Shown here: positions 33,596 to 46,241 of the stretch, piece after piece
How the letters are laid out: each line of letters starts with the position of its first letter
Numbering within the stretch: position 1 is the stretch's first letter
Assembly (NCBI GenBank): GCA_023101885.1
Contig: JALPQD010000241.1
Location: 2,477,001 to 2,541,000 of the forward strand
Reading direction: 5' to 3'
DNA length: 64,000 nucleotides
Source: Typhlomys cinereus
Taxonomy: Eukaryota > Chordata > Mammalia > Rodentia > Platacanthomyidae
The notes under the pieces: generated by a model
Told to the model about the DNA's origin: nothing
Seen by the model: the letters and a program-made list of their open reading frames with translations, nothing else
Databases searched by the model: none
Made by a program: the position numbers and the translations under genes

Positions 33596-34055
33596 CAAGG
33601 CATTCAAGTTTTGACTTTCCTGCTCAGAAAATAAGATTCCCATACCAGAACTATATGTTATGGACAGAAGCCTAATCTATAGGTATTAATTACATAAGAT
33701 CAGTCTGGATGGAGAAGTCAGGTATGTTGCTGGTCTTTGGAAGAAAACTAGGGCTTTCAAAAGATGAAAAATAGGCATGAAAGGAAGAAACTTATAAATG
33801 TTCTTATAAAATATTCTCTAAGCAAACATTGATTTCTTTAGTTTGGTTACAATTCATTTTCCTAGCAAGTGAGTTGTTATAGTTTTTAGCCTATGATTTT
33901 TATGCTATTAGCCTCTATTATTCATTAGATTTATTTACTACAAGAAACCAATTCTTTTATCAGACAATTCATTGAAAAAAATCTTACATTTCTTACAAGT
34001 CTTTCTCCTAAACAGCTTATAATAATGCCATATATACACAATGCTCACACACTAG

Positions 34056-34056
<1 letters not shown>
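33596..34056. other. Unassigned AT-rich sequence
   Basis: No supported gene or clear repeat. Confidence 0.35.

Positions 34057-34090
<34 letters not shown>
34057..34090. repeat. (TG)n microsatellite
   Basis: About 17 TG units, not part of a recognisable SINE copy. Confidence 0.95.
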
Positions 34091-34092
<2 letters not shown>

Positions 34093-34225
34093 CATTTTGA
34101 TCTTCAAAGTCATCATATGAGAAAATTGAATATGTAAATTTGTGGAGAGAGCTTGAAAATTTTCCCAAGGTCAAGAGATAATTAGTGGTGGAACTCAGAT
34201 TCTAACCTGTATAATCAAACTAAGG
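34091..34225 (+). mobile_element. MIR SINE fragment
   Basis: Shows 'ttttcccaaggtcaagagat', 'aattagtggtggaactcagattc' and the trailing MIR 3' part. Confidence 0.6.
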
Positions 34226-34959
34226 GGAAGATATATCTTGAAATTAACCATTTATGCCAAGTATAATATAGTAGTGCAATGTCGAATATGGTACAGTGAC
34301 TGCCTTTTATTTTTGTCCTAGAATTTGGAGGAAAGTTAAAAACAATGCAAACTAGTCTCATTACTTCATGTTTATTACTTCCTTAAATAATGGTTGATAT
34401 TGGCATGATCAGTCATTATTTTTCAACCATGCTGAGGGATATAGCTCAATCTTTTCCCAATACTTTTCAGAGTATCCTGAAAACACCCTCAGCCTGATTT
34501 GAGAGCAGCATTTCAAGGGAGTCACTCCGTTCCCTTGTCCAAGGATTTGGTTTTATTTCTAAATAAAATAAAGAAGTGAGGAGTGGGTAAGTAAATTATT
34601 TCCCAACAACTGAAGAACAATCAAGTGGAAAGGGACAAGCTTTCACCATACAGCAGAGCCAGCACAGACTGGGTGTTGATCACATCCCATTAGGAAATCT
34701 TACTGTTAAGTTAGCCTGTCCCTGTACAGCAGACTCCCAAAGCCATGCCCATCCCAGAGTGTTGTCTCAGGGCCTACAATATCAGCATCCCCTGGAATCT
34801 TCTTAGCCCGTGAGGTGAATCTAGCTCTTATAAAGTGGGGTAGCCACAGGGCATTGCTTCATAACACTTATGGAGTCTCTGCTGGTGCTGTCCATGGTTC
34901 TTCCATATTCCTTGCCCTGTTTTTAAGTTCATCTCTTGGTATTATAGTTTGCCTGCATG
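34226..34959. other. Unassigned sequence
   Basis: No supported gene or clear repeat. Confidence 0.35.
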
Positions 34960-35330
34960 TTGATAAAATCACCATCACATGACTTAAGGGAACAAAGGGT
35001 TTATTTTCTCTTATGATACTGGGTTATAGTTTTTTGTCTAACTTGGCAGGAGAGCTCACACCAACATTAGGGCCACACCATCTCCGCATAACAGCTGAGA
35101 AAGGGACAATTCTTACTTGTCAGACCAGTGTGTCTGGCCAAGTATACACAAGGATGCCCTTTTCTCAAACAGTTCTCTCCATCTTCACCTGTCCAGGGAC
35201 CTTTCCTACCCACCATGGACTGGGCCTTCCCCATCAACTAGACAATCTCCTTCAGTTTGCTCTGGACTTAATTCACTTACAAATTCCTTACAAATATGCC
35301 TAGAGATCAAACCCTCAAATATATAGTAGA
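34960..35330 (-). mobile_element. MaLR-like LTR fragment (reverse)
   Basis: The plus strand shows 'gacttaagggaacaaagggtttattttctc' followed by 'acttggcaggagagctcac', the order of a reversed MaLR-type LTR. Strongly diverged; the 96-codon plus frame is not a gene. Confidence 0.35.
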
Positions 35331-35609
35331 CACCTGTATATAACTATGACACTTAGGCTGAGAAACTGGGGTCCAGAGGTCATAAACTGATATTAGAACA
35401 CAGACTCAATTCACTTACAGATGTGTGTGCCCAAGTTGGTTGGTGGGAGACAGGGGTTGAGCAATGGAGAATGTCTAAATGAGTGGCATCTAGACCATTT
35501 ACACATACTTCAAAGGTTCTCAGCTTCATGAGGTGACATCAATCATTAAAGAAAAGCCATTTCCATAACCAAGAGACCTGGCCATTGGTCCAAGTACCTG
35601 TTTTTTTAG

Positions 35610-35765
35610 AAGAGTGTATCGTAGTTATGATATAAGGGAATCATAGAAAGCACCTAGTTTCATTCACTTGCTCATTTTGCAGATGAAAGAAATAAAACTA
35701 AATCCTTGGCCAAGAGAATGGTGAGAAGCACACAGCTACAGAGCACTAGACTGCATGTTTCAGAA
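35610..35765 (+). mobile_element. MIR SINE fragment
   Basis: 'cattttgcagatgaaagaaa', 'ccttggccaagagaatgg' and 'cacacagctacagagcac' follow the MIR core order. Confidence 0.55.
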
Positions 35766-36019
35766 TAATGCAAAGGTTTTTTTTTTTTTTACCTGCTATT
35801 GCTTCTTGTCAGTGCCCACTTCATCTCACCGTTCTCTATTCCATTATAGCTGCGATGACATTTATGTTCCTACTTAAAACAGAACCTGCTGGAGATAAAA
35901 TGCCCATCAATTGAGAAAAAAAGCATTTTTTTTAACAGATCAAACTGTCTTAGAATATTCAATGCTATTATCTTTACCATTGGTTTTTATCATAAGCTCT
36001 GTCCTGTATATTAGAACAG

Positions 36020-36152
36020 CCTTCAGCCATGCCTGTGAGGTGATTTCTTCCAAACCTTCATTTTACAGATGAGGACACTTAGGCCCAAGAGGGTCTATGT
36101 GGCTTGCTGAAGGTCACACGTAATCAAACAAGTTCTCTCATGCCAGCCTCCT
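36020..36152 (+). mobile_element. MIR SINE fragment
   Basis: 'ttcattttacagatgaggacacttaggc' and 'cttgctgaaggtcacacg' mark a MIR core. Confidence 0.65.
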
Positions 36153-36649
36153 CTAAGGATCTATGCCTCACGGAGTGGCTCCCTTGAAATGTTGCTCTCA
36201 AATCAGGCTGAGGCTGTTGATTTTACATGTAATTTCCCCTCTGGTATTTGACATCACAAATGAAAGCACAGGACCAGATGCTTAATAGCTTCTAAATGGA
36301 GGCTGTTAAATGAAGAGCAACTTTCCCCCATCTTTTCTGTGGGTCATTGTGTCTCCTCCAAAGTCATCTTATTTTTGCTGTTTGTTAGCTTATTTCCCAT
36401 CTGGGAATTATGAAAATGATTTTTGAAGCATTCAAATGACTTATGCTGCTAAATTTTCTCAGGCACTCTCCTGTATCTACTTGGAATGCAATCAAACAAC
36501 CACAACTAGTGTATTTCTGGTTAATTTTAGCAGAAGCTACAATGTACACATAGCAACTATATCTTGTATGAATTTTCTTACTTTTTTCTTTGACCTAAAG
36601 AGTTTATTTCTCATTTTGTTTATGGCAAAAAGTTACAAATTATTGTAAG
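36153..36649. other. Unassigned sequence
   Basis: No supported gene or clear repeat. Confidence 0.35.
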
Positions 36650-38289
36650 ATGTAGGATAAGCCTGACGCTATGAAAAAAAAGTTTTTTTTTATTACTTCA
36701 ACTAATTTTATCTCATTTTTTCTTTATATTTCTATGGCAATAAAAGTACACAGAATATATATGACTCAATATACCATATCGAAGATTAATTAATGCCAAA
36801 TACCTATTTTAAGATCAATTTCCCCTTCATAAAGATCAGGAAATACAGCATTGTAGACACCCAAAAATATGTATTCTTCTCTTCCCTGTGGGTAATTATT
36901 CTTTTTGTTTCTCTTTATAACATTGTCTTTACATATTTACATATTTGTATTACCACCTGCACATACAACTTTCTGTGTTATTAATATTTTATATCACTTT
37001 TGTATGTCTAAAGTTAATGAAACATATCAATACATTATTTTTAAGTAATTGTTGAATGTTGTCCACAGTTTGCCCAGATTTCTTACATGTCTCATCTAAA
37101 GTTCCTCTTCTGTTCCTGGTTCCCACTCAGGATATCACTCTGCATGGAATCTCTACTTGCTTTGACTCCCCTTGATTGTCAAGTTTTCAGACTTATCCTG
37201 TTTTTGATGATCTTGAGAGCTCTGAGGAATTATTATCAGGAATTTCATAAGACATCTTTCTTTTGGAACCTATTTGGTGTTCCCCTGTGGTCAGACTGAG
37301 TTACAGATTCTAGAGAAGAGAATAGAGGCAGAAATCCTTCGGCATCTCACTATCTGAAGCACCCATTCCTTAACTTGATTGCAACTTTTAATGTTAATTC
37401 TGATCATGGGGCTAAGGTAGCGTTTGTCAGATTTTTGCCCAATTAAACTTACCCCCCACCGCTTCATTCTATTTTTTTTTTTTTGTTGGAAGGTACATTA
37501 TAGAATCCATATTTAAATAGTGAAGAGTCCTGCGCCACCCTTTAGGAATATTAACCAATTAAAGTATTTTTAAGGCTTCTACATGGAAGATTCCCCCCCC
37601 TTATAAACTTATTCAATCATGCATTTATTAACTCTTGGACATTTACTTTGTATTTTGGGCTATAACCCATTAATATTTGATTCACAGCCTACATTTTACA
37701 TTTTTTGGCTATTGGGAACTTTTTCAGTAGGCTCTTGTATCTTTGATATATTTTTAAAATGTGTGTTTGTGTTTAAGTGTGTGTTTTGAGTACCTTTTAG
37801 CTTTTTGACAGTATGAAATATCCCAGGCTGAACTTGTCAACTTCTGTCTTCAGTATTAGAATCAGTCATCTCTTCAAGAAGCATTGGTTCTTTTTATTGG
37901 AAAATAGTTTTATGAAGCAAGATTTGGGTTTTAAGTATGAGTATAATTTGTTTTAGGCTTTCTTGGCTACCAGAATAAATAAATATCTGTTGCTGTTATG
38001 CAGCTATGAGTATCTATATTAGCATGAACTGTTTTTGAGGTCCCCAACTTCAGTTCATTGTCACATGGATCACTGAAACTTTCCTGCTTGCTTATCTTGA
38101 AATTCCCACTCCAGTAGTAAGAAACCTGGCTCATGCATTTGCTACCCATTTATTTGTTCATTTCTTGTTTATGTGTATACAGTGCTAGAATTGTTAACTC
38201 AGTCAGTAGATTTTCATTATATCGTTTTAATTTGTCCACATTAGTAGGTACCAGTAACATGCATACCTAACTTAACAAAAAAGTCAAAA

Positions 38290-38462
38290 TTATTTTTTAC
38301 TTATATTTGTGTGCGTGTGTGTGTGTGTGTGCGTGCATGTGTGTGTGTCAGAAGACAACTTGTGGGAGTCTAGCCTGTCTTTTATCATGTGTGTCCCAGG
38401 CATTAAACTCAGGGTACTAGTCTTTGCAGCAAGCATCTTTACCCACCTTGTTATCTTGCCAA
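38290..38462 (-). mobile_element. B3-like SINE with GT end
   Basis: A GT tract at about 38,308-38,349 is followed by 'cagaagacaacttgtgggagtc', 'attaaactcagggtactag' and 'catctttacccaccttgttat', the reverse of a B3-type SINE. Confidence 0.6.
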
Positions 38463-39059
38463 TATTTATAAAAATTAGTTTCCTAAAATTCTTTAGCTTA
38501 TTTTTATAAAATTTTGAATACTTCAACTTTAGTTATCCTCCTATTTTACTCTTACATTGCATTTTTAATGCTCTTTATGTATATATGCTTATATGTTCAT
38601 AACACAAATATATAAGCATATCATTGTATATGGTTTATTTAATACTTACCTATAAATGACTAGCTTTCTTTTCTTCTTTCTTAAATCTCAGTTTTTAATC
38701 TGAAATAACTTTTAATATAAAATTATTTTGTTTTAAAATTGCCTTTTGGCATTTCTATCACTGAAAGTCTTTTGAACATGAATTTCAATTATGACTTATT
38801 TGATGGGATTTTTCTCTCGTTCCTGAAAGATAATTTGGTTAGGTATAGAATTTTGGGTTGGCACTGTTTTTTGGAGCATACTGAAAATAACTTTTATTGT
38901 TTTGGTTTTATTTTGCTGTTGAAATCAGTTGTCTGTTGACTACTACACATTGAGGGTAATGTATCTTTATTTCTTTTTAACAAATTTATTTTATCCCTTT
39001 TTGATCATATTTTTCTACTTTTCAAGTTTGGCTATAGTTCCCACCATCTATACTTTTGC

Positions 39060-39214
39060 ACTCACATACACAACATGCACACTATATACACAAATACACA
39101 TATTACACATACAAACATACACATATGTACACATACATACATACATACACAAAGCACTCCTCATACACATAAGCACACAGACAGAAACACTCAGGCACAC
39201 ACATATACTCACAG

Positions 39215-39255
<41 letters not shown>
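39060..39255. repeat. AC-rich low-complexity tract with (AC)n core
   Basis: Irregular CA/CATA units leading into about 20 uninterrupted AC units at 39,216-39,255. The open frames on both strands are repeat artefacts. Confidence 0.9.
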
Positions 39256-39258
<3 letters not shown>

Positions 39259-39624
39259 ATTAATGTTTATCTCTCCTGTAGGAATTTTCAAACCTATATA
39301 TGTTTGTTTCTTATGTCAGTCTGAAAAACTCAGCTATTATTTCCTCATATATTACACGGTTCCATTTTCTTCTTCTTCTCCCTCATATATTCTGATCACT
39401 TTTATCTGTGTCATATCTGGGAAATGTCATTGTCATTTGTAACCTTTCTTTTAAAAATGATTTTTTTATCTATTCTTCAAAAGTGCATGTATGTGTACAA
39501 TATATTTTGAGCACATTTACCCCTCCAATCCCCTTCCTCACTTCCCTGGGCACTCCTCTCTCAACACATCTTCCTGCCAACTTTATCTTCATGTCCTCTT
39601 CAGATTTTGCTCTCCCACATTCTT

Positions 39625-39716
39625 TTTTTTAAAGTATTTGTATTCTTTTTTTAAAATTTTTATATATATTTTTAAATTTATTTATTTATTCATTGTGGGT
39701 GTGTGTATGCACACAC

Positions 39717-39767
<51 letters not shown>

Positions 39768-39976
39768 ACCACAGGCGAATTCCGGAACCACCATGGACCG
39801 CCTCCACCTCCTCCTTGTTTACTCTGCCCGGGGATTCACAGGCTCCGCCTTACCAGGACCAGAAACGCAGGCCGCCCCCGCTTCTGCCTGGCGTCTATAC
39901 GTGGGGTCTAAGATCCGAACTCAGGACCTTCAGCCTGCAAAGCAGAGGCTTAACCCTTGAGCCACCTCTCCAGCCC
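39625..39976 (-). mobile_element. CA-bearing tRNA-derived SINE, copy 4
   Basis: Minus-strand copy with the full CTCCTTGTTTACTCTGCCC body block, GAATTC and a long TG tract (about 39,718-39,764). Flanks CTCTCCCACATTCTT (39,610-39,624) and CTCTCTGACATTCTT (39,977-39,991) differ at two of 15 positions. Confidence 0.88.
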
Positions 39977-39991
39977 CTCTCTGACATTCTT

Positions 39992-41253
39992 ATAGAAGAG
40001 TGTTATGAGTCATTCTAACCCCAGTTATTATTCTCCTCTTTCTCTCACTGAAAACCAACGATCTTCCTAAGCAGTTTCCCTCCAACTTCTGTGGCTTTTT
40101 GGGTGAGTATCTTACTGAGTTTCTTCAGGTTGCCTGTACTGACATTGTCTGAGCCTTTGCTGGAGCATGGATGATATATCAATGGACACACTACTAGAGA
40201 AAGTATTTACCCTTCCCACAGCCAACACTCACCTTCTATAGTCCCTCAGGGAGGTGTACTGCCCCAGGAGGTCTCCCTTTTTCATGGTGAAGCGTTCTTC
40301 TCCAAGATCTTTTAATTATGCCAAATTTTCTATCTAGTGTGTCCACTGAGCTCTTACATCTTTTTCTTATACATTGCACATTTAAAAATTGTTTGTGTTT
40401 TTCAAACCTCCTGTATCATTCTTTATTTTTAGTTTCTATTGCCATTGAATATCTCTGCCTGTCATCTCTGCAATAATCATGCTTTTTATAGTTAGTTTGC
40501 CATTGAACTATCTCCTTTCTACTTGTTTTCTTTCATGTTGTCTTTCCTCCACATACAACTGGTTACCTTGAATAACTTGTTTGCCCTGGAAAATTACTTG
40601 ATCAGATTTTTCAAGGTCAAGGAGCAGTATGACTTCTGGCTTTTCCTCAGGAGTGCCTCAGAAGCTCAATCTCTGGCCTATTTCAGGCTAAGCATGCCTG
40701 TGGAAAGGAAGATAATAGATGGCTTTTAGTGCGGATTGTCCCTGTCTTCAAGGCTCATGCTTGAGGACTCCCAGACTAATTCCAGTCCTGGGCACACTTT
40801 GGGTCTGGACTTTCGTCCTCTTGCTCTGAATATGACCTGAGTCTAAGTTGTTCTTATTGGAATTAGTCTCAGAGAAATGTTCCAGCCATACGACTTTGAT
40901 TTATAATAATTTACACCCTGATACAGTTCTCTGAAACAATTATTTGCTAGTTTTATAAAAACAACTTTCACTTTTATGTTTTCAATCACACTAATAATTT
41001 ATACATTTTTACAGCATCATTATCTGCCATCACTAAATTATTGTTGTGTTTTTGTTATTTTATGATGGAGAAATGAAAATATCAACAGCATACAATTTCA
41101 ATTTAGGTATAATCAGAGAAGCAAATGTGATAATCATAAGAGGTGAATAACAAAAACCACAGTATGTTCCACATAACATAGTGAAAAACAGAAAAGAGGT
41201 AAAGTATGCTAAGAAATGCATGCCACTAGCTTTTGAATTCTGGGCTACCCCTT
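39992..41253. other. Unassigned sequence
   Basis: About 1.3 kb without a supported gene or clear repeat. Confidence 0.4.
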
Positions 41254-41548
41254 TGTGTGTGTGTATGTGTGTGTTTGTGTGTGTGTGTTAGTGTGCAGGT
41301 ACGTGTGCAATGTGTGCACGTGAGTGTGGAGACCAGAGGACAACCTAAGTCTCATTTATCATCAGCTGTCCCAGCCATCCATCTTATGCTTTTGAGACAG
41401 GGTCTCTCATTCTTCTGGATCGGGCACATTAGTCTAGGCTGACTTGTCAGCACGAGCTGGATATCCACTCATTTCTGCCTTCCAGCACTGATCTCCATTC
41501 TAAGCTTTTTTTTAAAAATTTTTTTATTATTATTAATTCAACTGTGCG

Positions 41549-41592
<44 letters not shown>

Positions 41593-41900
41593 TGTGTATG
41601 TGTAGAACCACGGACGAATTCGCGAACCACCATGGACGCCTCTACCTCCTTCTGCCCTGGGATTCACAGGCTCCGCCCTACCAGGACCAGAAGCACAGGC
41701 CGCCCCCGCTTCTGCCTGGCGTCTATACATGGGATCTGGGATCCGAACTCAGGACCTTCCGCCTGCAAGGCAGAGGCTTAACTCCTGAGCCACCTCTCCA
41801 GCTCCATTCTAAGCTTTTTATGTGGTTCTGTGAATCCAACTCAGGTCCTAATTCTTATACAGCAAGTATTTTACAAACTAAGCAATTTCCTTAGTCCCTG
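41254..41900 (-). mobile_element. B4/B1-like SINE, split by a young SINE
   Basis: Left part 41,254-41,510: a TG-rich end, 'gaccagaggacaacctaag', then a B1-like block 'tttgagacagggtctctc' to 'ccttccagcactgatctcc'. Right part 41,802-41,900: the tRNA-like head in reverse ('ccaactcaggtcctaattc'). Copy 5 separates the two parts. Confidence 0.55.
41511..41801 (-). mobile_element. CA-bearing tRNA-derived SINE, copy 5
   Basis: Exact 18-bp duplication CTCCATTCTAAGCTTTTT at 41,493-41,510 and 41,802-41,819. Same body deletion and GGGATCTGGGATCC block as copy 2. TG tract at about 41,552-41,602. Inserted in an older B4-like SINE. Confidence 0.95.
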
Positions 41901-42910
41901 GATCTCCTCTCTCTATAAACCAGCCACTTCTGTTGCAGGCCTAATACTAGCCACCATCGGAGAATGATGCCTGCTCCAGTGAGAAGCATGTGACACTCAC
42001 CAGGCCAGTTCTCCTCTATTCTTGAAGAAGTTTAAGTTTACCACAACTATTTCAAAGACCAATCCAAACACATTTAGTGCAACGGAGTACACATATACCC
42101 TGCAGCCCGCCCCTCTCACTTCTGAATAGTGTTTCCAGAGAAACACTCACACAGACAGATAAAGATATGCACATGAGTATGCTTGCAGAGAAAAAGCTGG
42201 AGTCTCTCCAACTGTTCCTTTCCTAGAAGAATGGATAAGTATGACATGTGCGTGTGACAGAATGTCTTCTAACAGCCAGAAGGAGTGAAACGGATCTGCA
42301 AATAGAAATCTCTCAGATACACAATGTTAGGAGGAAAGAAAAAAAGTCACACCATGTGATCCTGAGCTTCTTCATGTCTATTGCTGTTAACCAATTCCAG
42401 GTTTGCAATTTACAATTCGGGTCCAACTTTGACCTGTCTGTTAATTCAACATTTTGGGTTGAGCAAGGTAGGCCAATTCTGCTAGTCTCTTCTGGCTTCA
42501 CATATGACCCTTACGTTGATTAACACTATGCCAACTGTTATGTGTTACATATAATGACTTCCACCACGAAGAGAGCCACTGGTGTTTGGGCCTCATGTCT
42601 GGAAGGGTCTCATGCTTGAACCACTGGAAGGCCAGCTCAAGTTTCTGACACAGTGCTGGACAAGAATGTATCAAAACAGAAAGTCTCCAATGCACAAGAT
42701 GTTATCAAGTCTTTGCCTGAATCACATCTGCTAATGTCCCATACAGCAGCTATGTGCTAAGCTTTGAGTCAGTGACAAACAAGGAAGGGTCCCTGAAGAC
42801 AAGGAGATAAGTGGCTCAGGTGGGGGCTGTCATAATTTCAGCATCTTATGAACATAGCATAATACTTATTTGAGGCTGAATTGCGCCATTCTCTCCTTTG
42901 ATATGCCATA
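41901..42910. other. Unassigned sequence
   Basis: No supported gene. 42,100-42,300 has an L1-like trace ('ctagaagaatggataagtatgac') too diverged to call. Confidence 0.35.
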
Positions 42911-43061
42911 GCTGGATGGGCATGGTAGCACATAACCGTGGCCCCAGAAATTGGGAGGTGGAGGCAGGAGCATTGTAACTTCAAGATCATTTTTGGCTAT
43001 ATATAGTGAGTCTGAGACTAGACTGGGCTGCAAGAGATCCTGAATAAAAAAATAAAAATAC
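42911..43061 (+). mobile_element. B1 SINE (7SL-derived)
   Basis: Starts 'gctggatgggcatggtagcacata', continues 'gggaggtggaggcaggagc' and 'agactgggctgcaagagatcctg', and ends in an A-rich tail. Diverged by roughly a fifth by eye. Confidence 0.8.
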
Positions 43062-43270
43062 ATCCATTGTAGCCATATCCCTTTTTAATCTTAGAATATA
43101 ATCACATTAGACATACAGACTTTTAAAAACCTAATATGCTAATATGAGGACTTTAGTTTGGACTTTTAAATATCAGACTTAAGTATGAGGTGGGTATATA
43201 TATATGAGGAGAAAATATTGGTCCATACAGAGGGATATGTATACACAGAGGAATTATCACAAGATTCAGA

Positions 43271-43516
43271 GGTGTGTGTGTGTGTGTGTGTGTGTAGAAG
43301 AGAGCATTTGAGTGTGTATGCCTATGGAGACCCAAGGGTGACTTTAGGAATCATCCTGAATTGTTCTACCTCGTTATTTCTTTGTTCTGGGATTTCCCAA
43401 ACTTTGCCTTCTAGGGCCAGAAGTTCAGACTGCTGCCATTTCTGCCTAGTGTTTTTGTGTGGGATATGGAATCCAAGGTGTTTTATTATTATTATTATTA
43501 TTTTTATTTTATTCAA

Positions 43517-43557
<41 letters not shown>

Positions 43558-43838
43558 CGCACGCATGGTGTGTGTGTGTATGTAGAACCATGGGCGAATT
43601 CGAGAATCACCATGGACGCCTCCACCTCCTCCTTGTTTACTCTGCCCTGGGATTCACAGGCTACCAGGACCGGAAGTGCAGGCCGCCCCCTCTTCACGCC
43701 CGGCGTCTATACGTGGGGTCTAGGATCCCAACTCAGGACCTTCTGCCTGCAAGGCAGAGGTTTAACCCCTGAGCCACCTCTCCAGCCACTCAGGTGTTTT
43801 TGCTTGCAAGACAAACCCTGAGCTTCTCTCTCCAGTCC
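43271..43838 (-). mobile_element. Older relative of the CA-bearing SINE, split by copy 6
   Basis: Left part 43,271-43,475: GT tract, 'aatcatcctgaattgttctacc', 'ctgggatttcccaaac', 'tagggccagaag', 'ctgccatttctgcctagtgttttt'. Right part 43,792-43,838 gives the rest of the head ('gagcttctctctccagtcc'). Closely parallels 46,174-46,462. Its layout (TG, body, tRNA head) is that of the young family, so an older subfamily or sister family is inferred. Confidence 0.65.
43485..43791 (-). mobile_element. CA-bearing tRNA-derived SINE, copy 6
   Basis: Complete minus-strand copy. TG tract at about 43,520-43,552 followed by GCGTGCGCACGC. Flanked by AGGTGTTTT at 43,476-43,484 and 43,792-43,800. It sits inside an older SINE of the same general type. 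Confidence 0.9.
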
Positions 43839-46173
43839 TGAGAAGATGTCTTTCTACAAATCAAGGAAAGGATCTCAACAATACTCTGATCTTGAATGTC
43901 TAACCTCTAAAACCGTGAGAAAAGAAACCTATGCTGTTTAATGTACTCAGTCCATGACATTTGTTATGTTAGTCTTAGAAGACTAACACAAGGCTACTCA
44001 TGCAAATTTGAGTCACACTGTGTATGTTCTATATATACAAAGATAATTAAATGTGCACGTGCTACATCCTAGAGTAAAGGTGTTTGGAAAGATGGAGAAG
44101 TAAAGCAGACAACCATGTAAGAAGGTGCTGCTGGGAGGGACAGCATACCTTGTACCCAGGAAGCTGATCAAGTGTAACTGATGGACACGAGCTCCAAAAA
44201 GTGGAACAAAGTTCAATAAAAGCGAACTTTCCTGACCAGGGCAGAGTTGTTTTTCTCACACAAATAAAACATTTTAATATCTAATATTGTTAAACATTGC
44301 GATGTGTTAGGTTGTCATATCCCTGAACTATTTCCATGAAAAGAACATTGCTTCCACTTGTAGGAGAGGTAATGGAGGCAAAGAAAGTATAAATACACTT
44401 CTAACATGTAAATAGTTCGGAAGGGGTCGGAAAAAGAGGTGAACATCAATCTGTCTGCCGTTCACTTGTGCTGTGGTGATTCTTGGAATCCCTTAGCTCC
44501 TTCTGCCTCTTTAGCTGCCAGGCCTCTTCTTCGTATTTGCAAATGAGTTCCCCTTGCTGGTGGCTTCCAGTTCTGCCTCAGTCACTGCTCTTGATACCCC
44601 AGCTTGCATTCTGCAGTTTGCTGGTTCTTCTCATTTACAGCCTGGCAGCTCCATTTGCTTCTGCTTCTTACAAAAGACTCCTGGGTTGTATTTCAAGTCA
44701 AGGAGGCTAAGAGCCAAAGATGTAGCCAATAGCATGTAGAAAGAGGCAAGATACGCAGCCTTAGCTACCTATGCTGTGGATGCTTTGAAATATAGGCAGT
44801 CTTATTTAAAAAAATAATGACCGATAAGAGCTGATTGGGAAATGCATAAAATGTTACAAGCTGATTGCTTGCATCTTGGTATTGTCAAACTTGGGATTAT
44901 TTACGTACATAATGGCAAATATGGCAAATCCAGACTTGCCATGTTAGTCAGAAAATGAATTATAAAATTCTCATATGTAAAAGGGATATGACAATCACTG
45001 CACAATGGTGGTGTCAGAGATCTGAACTCAAATGAAAACCTTTTCAGCATTTTAGTTAAGAGTGTAAGTAAAAATAATTGTGTTTTGCTTGAGCCTTATT
45101 GTTTCAACTTTCAAATTGGAATCTTCATACCAACCTTACTGAAATGCTACAAGGAACCAAAAGTTCTCACGAAAAAGTTGAACATTGTGTACACAAGAGA
45201 TGTTGGAAAATATTAATCGAATGAACCTATAGAGAAAATTCTAGCTAAAAAAATTTACCCATCATTCTTTCAGAAAGTGCATGGAATAATACTGGTATTT
45301 ACAAATGTTTATCACATGCCCTATACTATATTTTTCATACATTGGCTTTGTACAGATTGAAGTAGTTTTTTTTTCTTTGCTACCATTTTAAAGAAGATGA
45401 ATTCATAGGACTAATTGAAAAAAAAAACAGGGCTGTGTCTGTCAGACTTCAGAGACAGCCTTTTTAACCATCTATGCTGCTGGTTAAGACTGATAACTGC
45501 CAAAGGTAGAATGTCGATAATACATGCAATAAACATGATTACATGGGGAGTGTGTGTCTGCCTTATTCAATTAGGTGTGAGGTCATCTGGAAAACAGAGC
45601 CCTTGTATCAATTAATATGGAATCACAGCTTTGTTGACCCCTCAGGGGCTGGCTGAGCTCTTTGCCAGGAAGTGTGCCATAAATCCTGGGTCATGTTTTA
45701 TGCAACGTGGCCACTGACTTCAATCCTGTGGGGATTAGAGTCTTATGGGAAAGGGCTCTTATGGTCTTCAGCTAAACCACCTCAAAAGCTCAAATTCATT
45801 CCAAGATCCTATTAGCAGACCTTTGTTATGACATTGATAACTGCCCGTCACTCTACAGTTAGTCTTTCTGTCATCTTCCCAATGTGGCTGACTCTCCTGA
45901 AGAATATAGAAAGCGGTTACTCATCTCATCCCAATTTCTATGCTTAATCTATTACACTGTGTCTAGGCTATTAGAAGCTTCCATTTTTTAAAAATAAGGA
46001 CATAGATTTTTTTCTTCTCTGGTATTTTTATCTTTTGTCTGGTGTCTTGGAGAGCACAGGCACTGTAAGCAACTTCTTTTTTCTTTTTCATGGAAAATCA
46101 ACCTGAAAAAGGAATTTTATTTTGCTACCTTGAACTTTAGCTCTTACCTTTAATACTTTTTCTCCCTTCTTTT
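43839..46173. other. Unassigned sequence, parts possibly conserved
   Basis: About 2.3 kb without a supported gene or clear repeat; a weak MIR-like patch near 44,330. The region 45,400-45,900 is free of recognisable repeats and of balanced composition, so it is a candidate for conserved non-coding sequence. This is inference only. Confidence 0.3.
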
Positions 46174-46184
46174 TGTGTGTGTGC

Positions 46185-46241
<57 letters not shown>

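Larger units (their letters stand above)
36650..39440 (-). mobile_element. Ancient L1M/HAL1-like mosaic
   Basis: 37,800-37,990 resembles the 3' region of an old L1M/HAL1 ('gaatcagtcatctcttcaagaagcattggttc'). 38,735-38,960 resembles a reversed ORF1 C-terminal region ('ttggttaggtatagaattttgggttgg', 'gttgaaatcagttgtctgttgac'). 39,310-39,400 fits the next ORF1 part. It is interrupted by a B3-like SINE (38,290-38,462) and a CA-rich stretch (39,060-39,255). 36,650-37,700 is assigned with low confidence. Confidence 0.4.

Noticed and set aside
39048..39324. Cys-Val and His-Thr rich open frames
   Set aside because: Products of CA/TG microsatellites read in different frames; the same applies at 12,250, 41,550, 43,520, 46,190, 49,930 and 54,450.
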